The position numbers and the translations under genes are program-made. From positions 1,922,001 to 1,986,000 of the forward strand of contig CAMZOI010000001.1 of NCBI GenBank assembly GCA_947331495.1: DNA of 64,000 nt. The letters run 5' to 3'. The notes below the pieces were generated by a model. That model searched no databases and had not been told where the DNA came from. It saw only the letters and a list, made by a program, of their open reading frames with translations. The stretch's first letter is position 1; each line of letters starts with the position of its first letter. This DNA comes from Erythrobacteraceae bacterium Alg239-R51 (GTDB lineage: Bacteria > Pseudomonadota > Alphaproteobacteria > Sphingomonadales > Sphingomonadaceae). Below, piece by piece: positions 29,339-37,917 of this stretch.

Positions 29339-29378
29339 GGTTCAGCTCGTTCCCGCATAAATTGTTGCGTTTGCAATC

Positions 29379-29394
29379 GGTTCAGGTTTGAACC
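29379..29394. promoter_or_regulatory. Short palindrome before the M3 peptidase gene
   Basis: GGTTCA-GGTT-TGAACC, 61 bp before the start codon. It may be an operator half-site pair; no regulator can be named. Confidence 0.25.
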
Positions 29395-29454
29395 AATAGG
29401 TACGCATCTTTCATCCAGCGCGGTCATCGCGCATTCGAAATTTATGGAGACACC

Positions 29455-31707
29455 ATGAAGGCCCAGATTTTGGCCAGCGCCGCTATTGCCGCATTGCTCG
29501 CAGGTTGCACCACCACACCGGGGGGAGAGATCGATACCATGGCCGATACCGCCGTCGCCATTCCCGAAGGCTCCGGATATTTTGCCACGCAAAGTTCGCT
29601 GCCCTTCCATGCGCCCAATTTCGATGCCATCTCGGAAGACGATTACCTGCCCGCATTCGAACAGGGCATGGCCATTCAGAAAGCCGAAATCGATGCGATC
29701 ATTGCCAACCCTGAAACGCCGAGTTTTGCCAACACGATCGTCGCGCTGGAAACATCGGGCCGGATGCTGGGCCGCGTGTCGACCGTGTTCTTCGCACTGA
29801 CGGGGGCGAACACCACCGACCGTCTTGACGAGATCAACACCGAGATCAGTCCGCGCCTGACCGCGCATTACGATTCCATCCAGCTCAACCCGGAACTGTT
29901 CGCCCGGGTGAAGGCGGTTTACGACAATCGCGCCGCGATGAGCATGACGATGGAAGACGCCAAGCTGCTCGAGGACACCTATGAAGGGATGGTCCATGCC
30001 GGCGCATTGCTTACCGATGCCCAGCGCGAACGGGTCAAGGCGATCAATTCCGAACTGTCCACGCTGACCACCGAATTCGGCCAGCGGGCGCGCAATGCAA
30101 TGAGCGAACAGCCGGTGTTCTTCGACACGCGCGAAGAGCTGGCCGGGCTTTCGGACAGCGACATCCAGTCCGCCGCCGCCCTTGCTGCCGAAGAAGGCCA
30201 GCCGGGCAAGTTCGCCATCGCCTTGCAGAACACCACACAGCAGCCGCTCCTGCCGAGCATGGACGACCGCGACGCGCGCGAAAAGCTGTTCAAGGCCAGC
30301 TATCACCGTGCCGACGGCACGACCGATATCGACACCCGCATGCTGATCGCGCAGATCGCCAGGCTCCGCGCGGAAAAGGCCGCCCTGTTCGGCGAGCGCG
30401 ACTGGGCGACTTACGCCATGTGGGACCGGATGGCGGAAACACCCAAGACCGCGCTCGACTTCATGGGCCAGATGGTCCCGGCCCTTGCCGCGACGCAACG
30501 GCGCGAGGCGGCGATGCTGACTCGCGAAATTGCCGAGGAAGGTGGCAATTTCCAGGTCCAGCCATGGGACTGGTATCGCTATGCCAACAAGATCAAGGCC
30601 GAACGCTACGATCTGGACGAAGACGCGGTGATGGAATACTTCCAGCTCGACCGCGTGCTGGAAGACGGCATCTTCGAAATGGCCAACAATCTTTACGGTC
30701 TGAACTTCGAACGCCGCACGGACCTGCCGGTCTATCACCCCGATGTGTGGACCTACACCGTGTTCGACAGCGACGGGTCTGAACTGGGGATCTTCTATTT
30801 CGACCCGTTCCAGCGTCCGTCCAAGCGGGGCGGAGCATGGATGAGCAATTTCGTCGACCAGAGCGAATTGTACAACACCCAGCCGGTGATCTACAACGTG
30901 CTCAACATTCCCAAGGCCCCGGCGGGAGAACCGCAACTGGTCAGTTTCGACTGGGTGAACACGGCGTTTCACGAATTCGGCCATGCGCTTCACGGATTTT
31001 TCGCCGACCAGCGCTATGCCAGCCTGTCCGGCACGGCGACCGCGCGCGACTTCGTGGAATATCCCAGCCAGGTCCACGAAATGTGGGCGACCTGGCCGAG
31101 CATCCTGTCGAACTATGCCAAGCATTACGAAACCGGCGAGACCATTCCCGACGAGCTGATCGCCAAGATCGAGGCGGCAGCGCAGTTCAACCAGGGCTAT
31201 GATTTCGGCGAGGTGGTCGAAGCGGCCCTGCTCGACATGAAATGGCACGCGCTTTCGCCGGCCGAGGCAGCCGCCATCGACACGCCGGAGAAGGTCAGCG
31301 CGTTCGAGGACCGCGCCCTGCGCGAGCTTGGCCTGGAAGTCGACCTGGTGCCGCCGCGCTACCGCAGCACCTATTTCAACCACATCTTCAGCTCGCCCAC
31401 GGGCTATTCCGCGGGCTATTACAGCTATCTGTGGACCGAGATGCTCGACCGCGACAGCCGCAAGTGGTTCCGCGAAAACGGTGGGCTGACGCGCGCCAAT
31501 GGCGATCACTATCGCGCCACTGTGCTGAGCCGCGGCGGAACGATGGATTACTTCAAGATGTTCGAAAACTTCGCCGGGCGCCGTCCCGACGTGACGCCGA
31601 TGCTCAGCGCCCGCGGACTGATCCCGGGCGACGAAGCGATCGACAGCGAAGTGGCCGATGACGGTCCTGCCAAAGTCGGCGATGCGGGTGAAGGCACGAT
31701 CGACTGA
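29455..31707 (+). CDS. M3-family zinc metallopeptidase (Dcp-like), lipoprotein
   Basis: 750 residues. The signal has a lipobox (AALLAGC), so the enzyme is exported and lipid-anchored. The zinc motif HEFGH is at residues about 506-510 in AFHEFGHALHG, with the downstream E in the DFVEYPSQVHEMW block. The size and blocks (SYHRADG, FYFDPFQRPSKRGGAWM, YSAGYYSYLW) match peptidyl-dipeptidase Dcp, which removes C-terminal dipeptides. A strong terminator follows. Confidence 0.93.
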   Translation: MKAQILASAAIAALLAGCTTTPGGEIDTMADTAVAIPEGSGYFATQSSLPFHAPNFDAISEDDYLPAFEQGMAIQKAEIDAIIANPETPSFANTIVALETSGRMLGRVSTVFFALTGANTTDRLDEINTEISPRLTAHYDSIQLNPELFARVKAVYDNRAAMSMTMEDAKLLEDTYEGMVHAGALLTDAQRERVKAINSELSTLTTEFGQRARNAMSEQPVFFDTREELAGLSDSDIQSAAALAAEEGQPGKFAIALQNTTQQPLLPSMDDRDAREKLFKASYHRADGTTDIDTRMLIAQIARLRAEKAALFGERDWATYAMWDRMAETPKTALDFMGQMVPALAATQRREAAMLTREIAEEGGNFQVQPWDWYRYANKIKAERYDLDEDAVMEYFQLDRVLEDGIFEMANNLYGLNFERRTDLPVYHPDVWTYTVFDSDGSELGIFYFDPFQRPSKRGGAWMSNFVDQSELYNTQPVIYNVLNIPKAPAGEPQLVSFDWVNTAFHEFGHALHGFFADQRYASLSGTATARDFVEYPSQVHEMWATWPSILSNYAKHYETGETIPDELIAKIEAAAQFNQGYDFGEVVEAALLDMKWHALSPAEAAAIDTPEKVSAFEDRALRELGLEVDLVPPRYRSTYFNHIFSSPTGYSAGYYSYLWTEMLDRDSRKWFRENGGLTRANGDHYRATVLSRGGTMDYFKMFENFAGRRPDVTPMLSARGLIPGDEAIDSEVADDGPAKVGDAGEGTID

Positions 31708-31733
31708 CGCACCGCCATTCGAACATGACGAAG

Positions 31734-31764
31734 GGGGTCGGACCGGGCGGTTCGGCCCCTTTTT
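31734..31764 (+). terminator. Rho-independent terminator after the M3 peptidase
   Basis: An 11-bp stem with two wobble pairs (GGGGTCGGACC / GGTTCGGCCCC), a GGGC loop and then TTTTT. It ends right at the stop codon of the gene on the opposite strand. Confidence 0.88.
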
Positions 31765-32760
31765 CTAGTTCAGCGAATGCGCGACGGGCACCGCGATACC
31801 CGCCTGTTCGGCGATCATCGCAATCCATTGCCCAACCTGATCGATTTCTTCGGTATATGCGGCCTCGGGGGCCTCTGCCGCTTCGGTGAATGCCCCACCC
31901 GTTTTCGCATGGGAACCGAACACCGCGCTCTTCGCCATCCTTGCCGCGTTGTCACGCGCGCGATCGACCCCGGTAAATTCCAGCAAGGCACGCAGCATCG
32001 CTTCGCGCTGGCCGATGAACCGATCGGAATCGAGCACGCGAAGCCGGTCTGGCGACACGCCCGTCACGCCCCCATTCAGATGCGCGTGGAACCATCGCTG
32101 GGCCAGGAACCAGGCAAGACCGGCCGCCTGAAGATCGGTCATGGCGAAGCTTTCGCGCCCGTCCATGCCGAAGTCCATCCCGGCATATCCCTGGATCTCC
32201 AGGAACAGCTGGCGCCCCCAGCGTCGGCCCATCATTCCCTTCCGCGCGACCGAGTTCAGAAAGGCAGGCAGCGCATTGGTCATCAGCACGGCGCGCGCAT
32301 CGGGCCGCGCGGTCAGCAAGGCAGGCATCAGCGAGTTGGCGTGATTGGTCGACTTCACGAATATCGTCTCGCCCGGCGCATGCGGGCGCGAGAGCAGGTC
32401 GAGCAACGGCTTGTGCAGCATGGCGGCCTTGGCACCGGCATTGACCATGCTGGCGATGATGCCGGGTTCGTTCAGGCCCGCGGCGACGCCGGGCAGGTCC
32501 AGGACGCGGACAAGCAGGGTCGAGCGGCAGAAGGCGGTATGAAAGACGAAATGCAGAGGCCCGTTTGCCGGGCGCATGGCTGCGACCTCGTCCCACGACA
32601 GCAGGACGCGACCGGTCGGACCCGGATCGCGTTCGGCGAGAAAGCCACGATCGGCGAGACTGTCCCGTTCGACCCTGATGAATTCGACCTGCCGCGTCGC
32701 CGTGTCGATGCGATGCGGCAACCATGCGGGATCGGCGGCGATGGCGGAAGCTTGCGTCAT
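31765..32760 (-). CDS. P-loop sulfotransferase-like protein
   Basis: 331 residues from ATG 32760. The stretch FHTAFCRSTLLVRVLDLPG (near residue 75) looks like the 5'-phosphosulfate loop of sulfotransferases (usual form F-x-x-x-x-R/S-G-S-T-L-L). A later RVLDSDRFIGQREAMLRALLEFTG resembles the 3'-phosphate region (usual L-x-x-E-D-L). The conserved GS is CR here, so activity is uncertain. It is the last gene of the B12-uptake group, 31 bp after the 100-residue gene; a functional link to B12 is not evident. Confidence 0.6.
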   Translation of the reverse strand: MTQASAIAADPAWLPHRIDTATRQVEFIRVERDSLADRGFLAERDPGPTGRVLLSWDEVAAMRPANGPLHFVFHTAFCRSTLLVRVLDLPGVAAGLNEPGIIASMVNAGAKAAMLHKPLLDLLSRPHAPGETIFVKSTNHANSLMPALLTARPDARAVLMTNALPAFLNSVARKGMMGRRWGRQLFLEIQGYAGMDFGMDGRESFAMTDLQAAGLAWFLAQRWFHAHLNGGVTGVSPDRLRVLDSDRFIGQREAMLRALLEFTGVDRARDNAARMAKSAVFGSHAKTGGAFTEAAEAPEAAYTEEIDQVGQWIAMIAEQAGIAVPVAHSLN

Positions 32761-32791
32761 GGGCGCACAATTAGGTCCGTCCTCGCCCGGG

Positions 32792-33094
32792 TCAAACCCG
32801 GGCTGGTTCTTTCCCCCGCCAGGCCAGGGAATTGTCATTGAGCGAAGCGAGATTTTCCTTGCCCGCGATGACCGCTTCGCCCAGCGCGATTGCCCGCGCA
32901 AGAACGTCGTCGGAGGCGTTGCGATAGGCGGGGGCCGGAATATCCTCGTTCCACTTCGTGCCGACCGCATTGTCGAGCAGGATACGCTGAAAGCAGTGAT
33001 CGAGATGCACCGGCCAGTCACGGTTCGGCGCCAGGCCCGGCATACGGTCCCGCGTGAGAGCGAACCAGCGATCGACGAGACGTTGTGAAGCCAT
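32792..33094 (-). CDS. Conserved small protein, function unknown
   Basis: 100 residues, starting 14 bp after the btuD stop on the same strand. The sequence is a normal soluble globular type (RDWPVHLDHCFQRILLDNAVG, VLARAIALGEAVIAGKENLASLNDNSL), with no signal peptide or membrane helix. I do not recognise the family. Its place at the end of the B12 operon points to co-transcription. Confidence 0.72.
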   Translation of the reverse strand: MASQRLVDRWFALTRDRMPGLAPNRDWPVHLDHCFQRILLDNAVGTKWNEDIPAPAYRNASDDVLARAIALGEAVIAGKENLASLNDNSLAWRGKEPARV

Positions 33095-33108
33095 GTTCGC
33101 TCAACGCG

Positions 33109-33837
33109 CTAACGGGTGGCGAGTGCCCATTTCCCGTCATGTTCGAGCCACGCGACATCGACGCCCCATACCTCGCGTATCGCACTGTGCGACAGGGCCT
33201 CGGCGGGAGGAGCGTCAAATGCGATGCTACCCTTGTCGAGAACGACGACACGGTCCGCATTGTTCATTGCGTGCACGAGATCGTGAAGCACGATGACGAC
33301 GCCTGCGCCCTCGCCCGCGGCCTGCCGCAAGAGCCGCATCAGCGCAGCCTGGTGGGCGAGATCGAGCGCGGCAAGCGGTTCGTCCGCCAATATCCAGGCA
33401 GGCTCGCCCGCCAGTACGCGCGCCAGCAGGACGCGCGCGGTTTCCCCGCCCGATAGCGATTGCGCGCGACGATGGGACAGATGTTCGATATCGAGTGCGC
33501 GCAATGCGGCATCGACCGGACCGCTGCTGGTATCGCCATGCGGCATTCGTCCCAGTTCGACGAGATTGCGCACCGGCACGTCCCAGGCGACTTCGTGTTC
33601 CTGTGGTAGGTAGCCGATCCGGCGCGCCCGTTCGCGCAGCTTCAACGTGTCGAGACCGCTCCCGTCGAGCCGGATCTCTCCGGCATCGGGCCGTAACAGC
33701 CCCACCAGCGTTTCGAGAAGGGTGGACTTGCCAGCCCCGTTCGGGCCGCAGATCGCCGTGATGCAACCCGGATCGAGCGAAAGGGAAACGTTCGACAGCC
33801 GGTTGTTCAGCACGATATCGCGGGCGCAGAGCGTCAT
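33109..33837 (-). CDS. btuD: Vitamin B12 ABC transporter, ATPase
   Basis: 242 residues. Walker A GPNGAGKSTLLE (near residue 32), Q-loop region LPQEHEV, ABC signature LSGGETARVLLARVLAG, Walker B WILADEPLAALD and H-loop VLHDLVHA are all present. The start overlaps the permease stop (ATGA). The B12 assignment rests on the operon and the riboswitch; the sequence alone would also fit haem or siderophore importers. Confidence 0.88.
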   Translation of the reverse strand: MTLCARDIVLNNRLSNVSLSLDPGCITAICGPNGAGKSTLLETLVGLLRPDAGEIRLDGSGLDTLKLRERARRIGYLPQEHEVAWDVPVRNLVELGRMPHGDTSSGPVDAALRALDIEHLSHRRAQSLSGGETARVLLARVLAGEPAWILADEPLAALDLAHQAALMRLLRQAAGEGAGVVIVLHDLVHAMNNADRVVVLDKGSIAFDAPPAEALSHSAIREVWGVDVAWLEHDGKWALATR

Positions 33838-34787
33838 GCCAGACCCCGCCGCATGCGCAGCAGCAGCCAGAGGAAGAACGGTGCGCCCAGAAGGCTGAGC
33901 GCTATGCCGAGGCGCAGTTCGGTGACCATCGGCAGAATACGCACCACGCTGTCGGCAGTGAGGACGAGCAATGCCCCCGCCAGTGCGCTTGGCACGATCA
34001 GCTGCGATGGCCGGTTGTCGGTCAGCGGTCGCACCAGATGCGGGACGATCAGGCCGACAAAGCCGATGATTCCGGCCACCGCTACGCTGGCCCCGACGGT
34101 CAGGCCGATGCCGGCTATCAGTACCCAGAGCAGCGCGTGCGTGTTCACGCCCAGCGAGCGCGCTACCGCCTCGCCAAGGGTCAGCGCGTCGAGCGCCTGG
34201 CCGGCCCGCCACAGGAGCAGTACCCCGACCACCACCAAAGGAGTTGCCAACCACACTTCACGCCAGCTGCGATCGGTCAGCGCGCCGTTCAGCCACAGCA
34301 CGATCTCGCTCATGGCGAAAGCGTTGGGTGCCATGCTGATGGCAAGCGCCGTCAATGCGCCAGCGAGACTGGCGACCATGAGCCCGGCCAGCGTAAACAG
34401 CGCGATGCCTCCGGTCCGGCCGGCAATCGCCGCCAGCAGCGCCATTGCTCCCCCGGCCCCGGTCAGGGCGAAGAGCGGGAGCAACCATGGCGATGCCGCA
34501 TAACCGAACCACAAGGCCACGACCGCGCCGAGGGCTGCGCCGGGCGCGATGCCGAACAAGCCCGGATCGGCCAGCGGATTGCGCAGATAACCTTGCATCG
34601 CCGCACCCGCCGCTCCCAACCCGCCGCCGACGACGATTGCCAGCAAGGAGCGAGGCAAACGCAGTTCGGCCAGAATCAGGCTCGCATTGGGAACGCTTGC
34701 CGGGTCGAGCCAGACCTTCCCGGCAAGCAGTGACAGCGGTAGGGCAAGGCAAAGTAGAACGCCAAAGACCATCGTGCCCCGGTTCAC
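33834..34787 (-). CDS. btuC: Vitamin B12 ABC transporter, FecCD-family permease
   Basis: 317 residues with about ten hydrophobic helices. Family marks are RLPRSLLAIVVGGGLGAAGAAMQGYLRNPLADPGLFGIAPGAALG-type blocks (residues about 43-85) and the coupling-helix region GFVGLIVPHLVRPLTD. I chose the GTG at 34787, which overlaps the btuF stop (GTGA); an ATG 15 bp later is the alternative. It forms the transmembrane dimer that BtuD powers. Confidence 0.88.
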   Translation of the reverse strand: MNRGTMVFGVLLCLALPLSLLAGKVWLDPASVPNASLILAELRLPRSLLAIVVGGGLGAAGAAMQGYLRNPLADPGLFGIAPGAALGAVVALWFGYAASPWLLPLFALTGAGGAMALLAAIAGRTGGIALFTLAGLMVASLAGALTALAISMAPNAFAMSEIVLWLNGALTDRSWREVWLATPLVVVGVLLLWRAGQALDALTLGEAVARSLGVNTHALLWVLIAGIGLTVGASVAVAGIIGFVGLIVPHLVRPLTDNRPSQLIVPSALAGALLVLTADSVVRILPMVTELRLGIALSLLGAPFFLWLLLRMRRGLA

Positions 34788-35599
34788 GAAAGGTCCGCCC
34801 GGATTTGCGCCAGCCGCTCGGCGGCGCGGATGATCGTCGGCCCGCCGCAATAGATCAGGCGGGTGTCGAAACTCGCCCGCCGCATCTGTGGCAGTTCTTC
34901 AAGCACCGGATGTTGCTGACCGATCTCGCTTCCGGCAACCAGCAGGAGGTCGGGCGGGTCGGCAATGATACGCTCCAGGGCAAGATAGTCGGCCTGGCCA
35001 AGTCCGCGCCGATCGCCATAGTCGGCAAATCCGGCGCGATGCAGCAGGTCGCTGACCAGCGCGGCTTCGCCAGGCACGATCCCGCCCGGTTGCCACAGCA
35101 CGGCTTCGGGGCCGCCCTCACGATGCCCCGACAACCTGCTGAGCGCTCCTGCAATACGGTCGATCAGCGCCTGCCCGCGCGCCGGATACCCCGCCAGCGC
35201 AGCGAGATCGCGCACCTGGGCCAGGCTGTCGGCAACGTCCGAGACCGCGCCGAAGGTTTCCACGCGGATGCCGAGGTCGCCAAGAGCGGCAAGGGTGGCA
35301 GGCGCGGTGAAGCTGCTTGCCACCACGAGATCCGGATCGAGTGCAAGGATTTCCTCCACCGTTCCACCGGTCGCCATGAACCGGGCGGCCTCATCCGCTT
35401 CCATCGAACTGGCGCGCGGATCCTTGCTGTAATGCGAAATCGCGAGCAGCTGGCGCGGCCCGGTCACCTCAGCAAGAATCGCATCGGTGCACGGATTGAG
35501 GCTGACGATTGTCGGGCGACCGCTGGCCAGACCGTCATCCGGCTCGCCGCCCGCGCAACCCGCCAGCGCGAGCACCAGCGCCGCGGCCCACGCTTTCAC
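34784..35599 (-). CDS. btuF: Periplasmic B12-binding lipoprotein
   Basis: 271 residues, starting with GTG that overlaps the btuB stop. The lipobox LALAGC shows a lipid-anchored binding protein. The type III (helix-linked) binding-protein fold is visible: RPTIVSLNPCTDAILAEV at the start, ILALDPDLVVAS in the first lobe, and ERIIADPPDLLLV in the second. It would pass B12 from BtuB to BtuCD. Confidence 0.87.
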   Translation of the reverse strand: MKAWAAALVLALAGCAGGEPDDGLASGRPTIVSLNPCTDAILAEVTGPRQLLAISHYSKDPRASSMEADEAARFMATGGTVEEILALDPDLVVASSFTAPATLAALGDLGIRVETFGAVSDVADSLAQVRDLAALAGYPARGQALIDRIAGALSRLSGHREGGPEAVLWQPGGIVPGEAALVSDLLHRAGFADYGDRRGLGQADYLALERIIADPPDLLLVAGSEIGQQHPVLEELPQMRRASFDTRLIYCGGPTIIRAAERLAQIRADLS

Positions 35600-37527
35600 A
35601 TCCTTGCCCTCACACCGACGAACGCGCCGCGCGGCGCAGAATTGTAGCCTGCGACGGTCTGGTAGTCGGCGTCGAAGGCATTCTCCACACGGCCGTAGAT
35701 TTCGAACGCTTCGTTCACCGGCATGGTCGCGCGAAGATCGAACACTTCGTACCCCTCGAGCGAGGTCAGGTTCGCCGCATCGTCGAACGCTTCGCCCACG
35801 AGGCGCAGGTCCGCCCCCAGGCGCAAGCCGAAACCTGTCGCGTAATCGGCAAAAACGGTCGCGGCATAATCGGGGCGGCGCGCCAGATCGAACCCGGTGC
35901 CCCGATCCTCGGTATCGAGCAGCGCAAACACGCCGCCAAGCCGGAACCGTTCCGTCAGGTCGAACCCGGCTTCGGCCTCGATACCCTGTGCGCGGGCGCG
36001 GGCGACATTGTCATAAGTGGCGAACTGGCCGGGGCCGCAGGGCGATGCGCCGAAGACGGGGCAGAACACGAAGGAAATCAGATCCTCGCTATCCCGCCGG
36101 AACGCGGTCAGCGAAACATGGGCGCCCGAACCGCGCACGCCTTTCTCGATCCCGATGTCGAAGCTGGTGCTTTCCTCGGGCCGGAGCGCCCTGTTTCCGA
36201 AATCCGACAGCAATTGATAGAGCGTGGGCGCCTTGAACCCTTCGCCCAGACTTGCCCGGACGCGCCAGTCCCGCCCAAACCCGTAGGATATATCCGCGCC
36301 ATAGCTGCCATTCGTGCCGAACAGCGAATGATCATCCACGCGTGACCCGAGATGCGCCGCGATCCTACCGAAGGCGAAGCCGAGCTGGACATAGGCGCCG
36401 CTGATCTCGGTTTCGGCGGGGGCGTCGAAATTGGTTTCGTAATCGGTCCATTCGTGTTCGGCACCGAACGCGACCGTGAGAGGGCCGATCGCTCGATATT
36501 CTCCGCGCAGCTGGACGCGCTCCGAATGGCCTTCGCTGGCAAAGGTCGTTACGCCCGCGCCATCGAGATTGTCGCGCGAGGTGTCCGAGAGACTGTAGGC
36601 CGCGCGCAGGGTCAAATCGTTGCTGTAATGGGCAAATCCCACATCGCCCCAATACCGCCGCGTCTCCTGTGTATCGAACGAATCCGCCAGGGTGAAATCG
36701 GGAGGCGGAAAACCGTCGAGATCGAGATCGCTGTCGGACCAGTTGGCATGGGCGAACACTTCGAGATTGTTCGTCAGGTCGACAAAAGCCGAACCGCCCA
36801 GCGCAAGCTGTTCGAAGCCGTCCGGTTCCGTTCCGGAAGCCACGGTCGAGAAACCGTCGGTCCGGTAATACGAGCCGGTCAGTCCGGCGAAGTAACCTTC
36901 CTGGTCGAGACCGCCCGCCGCACTTGCGAACAGCGTATCGCGCGAGCCGTATTCGAGATTGGCCGAGGCTCCGCTCTCGCCGCGCGTGGTCACGTCGATC
37001 ACGCCGCCGATCGCGTCGGAACCCCAGATGAGGCTGTTCGATCCGCGCAGAATGTCGAACTTGCCCGCGGTCCCCAGCAGGAGGTTACCGAAGTCGAACC
37101 CGCCACCCGGCGATGCCGGATCGGCGACGCGCACGCCATCCACCAGCACGAGCACCTGCTCCGAATTCGCCCCGCGCACGTTGACGCCGGTAAAACCGCC
37201 CACCCCGCCATTGCGGGTGATAGAGACGCCGGGCGCGCGTTGCAGAACCCGGACCGGGTCGGCACCCTGCACGGCCTCGATCTCCTCGCGGTCGATAACG
37301 GTCACCGCCTGGCCGGTATTGCGGGTGTCGGTACCGAGGCCGTTGGCCGTCACCGTGATCACCGCTTCGGTGGCCGGGGCGCGAACATTGTCGTCAGGGG
37401 CGACTTCGGTCACCGGGGCGGCATCCTGCGCGGCGATGATCTCGGCCAGTGCCTCTTCGGTGGCGTCCTGGCCATGGGCGGCGGACGACAAACACGATAC
37501 AGTCAGCAAGAACAGGTATTTGGACAT
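35596..37527 (-). CDS. btuB: TonB-dependent vitamin B12 receptor
   Basis: 643 residues from ATG 37527 (AGGA 8 bases upstream). A signal peptide ends at AAHGQ. Plug domain: VITVTANGLGTDTRNTGQAVTVIDREEIE, then VRVLQRAPGVSITRNGGVGG and NVRGANSEQVLVLVDGVRV. The barrel follows and ends with GVRARM. The TonB box would be the TEAVITVTA stretch. The cobalamin riboswitch upstream gives the substrate. Size is close to E. coli BtuB (614). Confidence 0.92.
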   Translation of the reverse strand: MSKYLFLLTVSCLSSAAHGQDATEEALAEIIAAQDAAPVTEVAPDDNVRAPATEAVITVTANGLGTDTRNTGQAVTVIDREEIEAVQGADPVRVLQRAPGVSITRNGGVGGFTGVNVRGANSEQVLVLVDGVRVADPASPGGGFDFGNLLLGTAGKFDILRGSNSLIWGSDAIGGVIDVTTRGESGASANLEYGSRDTLFASAAGGLDQEGYFAGLTGSYYRTDGFSTVASGTEPDGFEQLALGGSAFVDLTNNLEVFAHANWSDSDLDLDGFPPPDFTLADSFDTQETRRYWGDVGFAHYSNDLTLRAAYSLSDTSRDNLDGAGVTTFASEGHSERVQLRGEYRAIGPLTVAFGAEHEWTDYETNFDAPAETEISGAYVQLGFAFGRIAAHLGSRVDDHSLFGTNGSYGADISYGFGRDWRVRASLGEGFKAPTLYQLLSDFGNRALRPEESTSFDIGIEKGVRGSGAHVSLTAFRRDSEDLISFVFCPVFGASPCGPGQFATYDNVARARAQGIEAEAGFDLTERFRLGGVFALLDTEDRGTGFDLARRPDYAATVFADYATGFGLRLGADLRLVGEAFDDAANLTSLEGYEVFDLRATMPVNEAFEIYGRVENAFDADYQTVAGYNSAPRGAFVGVRARM

Positions 37528-37632
37528 CGGTATTCCTATCATAAACGAACGCACGCGCCGCTCATGACGGAAGCGGGCACAACGCCCGGTCCCCGTTTGC
37601 CATCGGTACATCCCGCCCGCGGCCGAACGACT

Positions 37633-37809
37633 GTCACTGGCAGGTCTCCTGGCTCCCGGATCGCTGGCCTCGCCTCGCCTTCCCGCCCCTTCGACAAGCT
37701 CGGGGGCAGTGGCATTGATGGGGCGGACCTCCCCGGTCACAGTTGCGGGAGCAGCGGAGGCCTTGAACCCCCTTCCCTCTTCGGGCCTGCGAACAGGCCA
37801 ACCGATGAC
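37633..37809 (-). promoter_or_regulatory. Cobalamin riboswitch
   Basis: On the minus strand the B12 box reads AGCCAGGAGACCTGCCA (37638-37654). Upstream are the core pieces CGCTGCTCCCGCAACTGTGAC, GCCACTG and GGGAAGGC in the right order. GTCA (37806-37809) can pair with TGAC (37633-37636) as P1. It lies 106 bp before the btuB start. Binding of adenosylcobalamin would lower btuBFCD expression. The arm at 37685-37707 is made of a REP-like palindrome. Confidence 0.93.
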
Positions 37810-37917
37810 GCGAGCGCCGATACGCGCCGGCGCGGCATTGCACAAGCCCGGCTTCATTAAGCTTTGCAGTTTAGGGCAGAACGAACACCGCGCTGTCGCA
37901 AGGCGCAAGCGCGAGCT

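Noticed and set aside
29035..31509. An 824-codon minus-strand frame opposite the M3 peptidase
   Set aside because: Shadow of a well-supported gene; the translation is histidine/arginine-rich without motifs.
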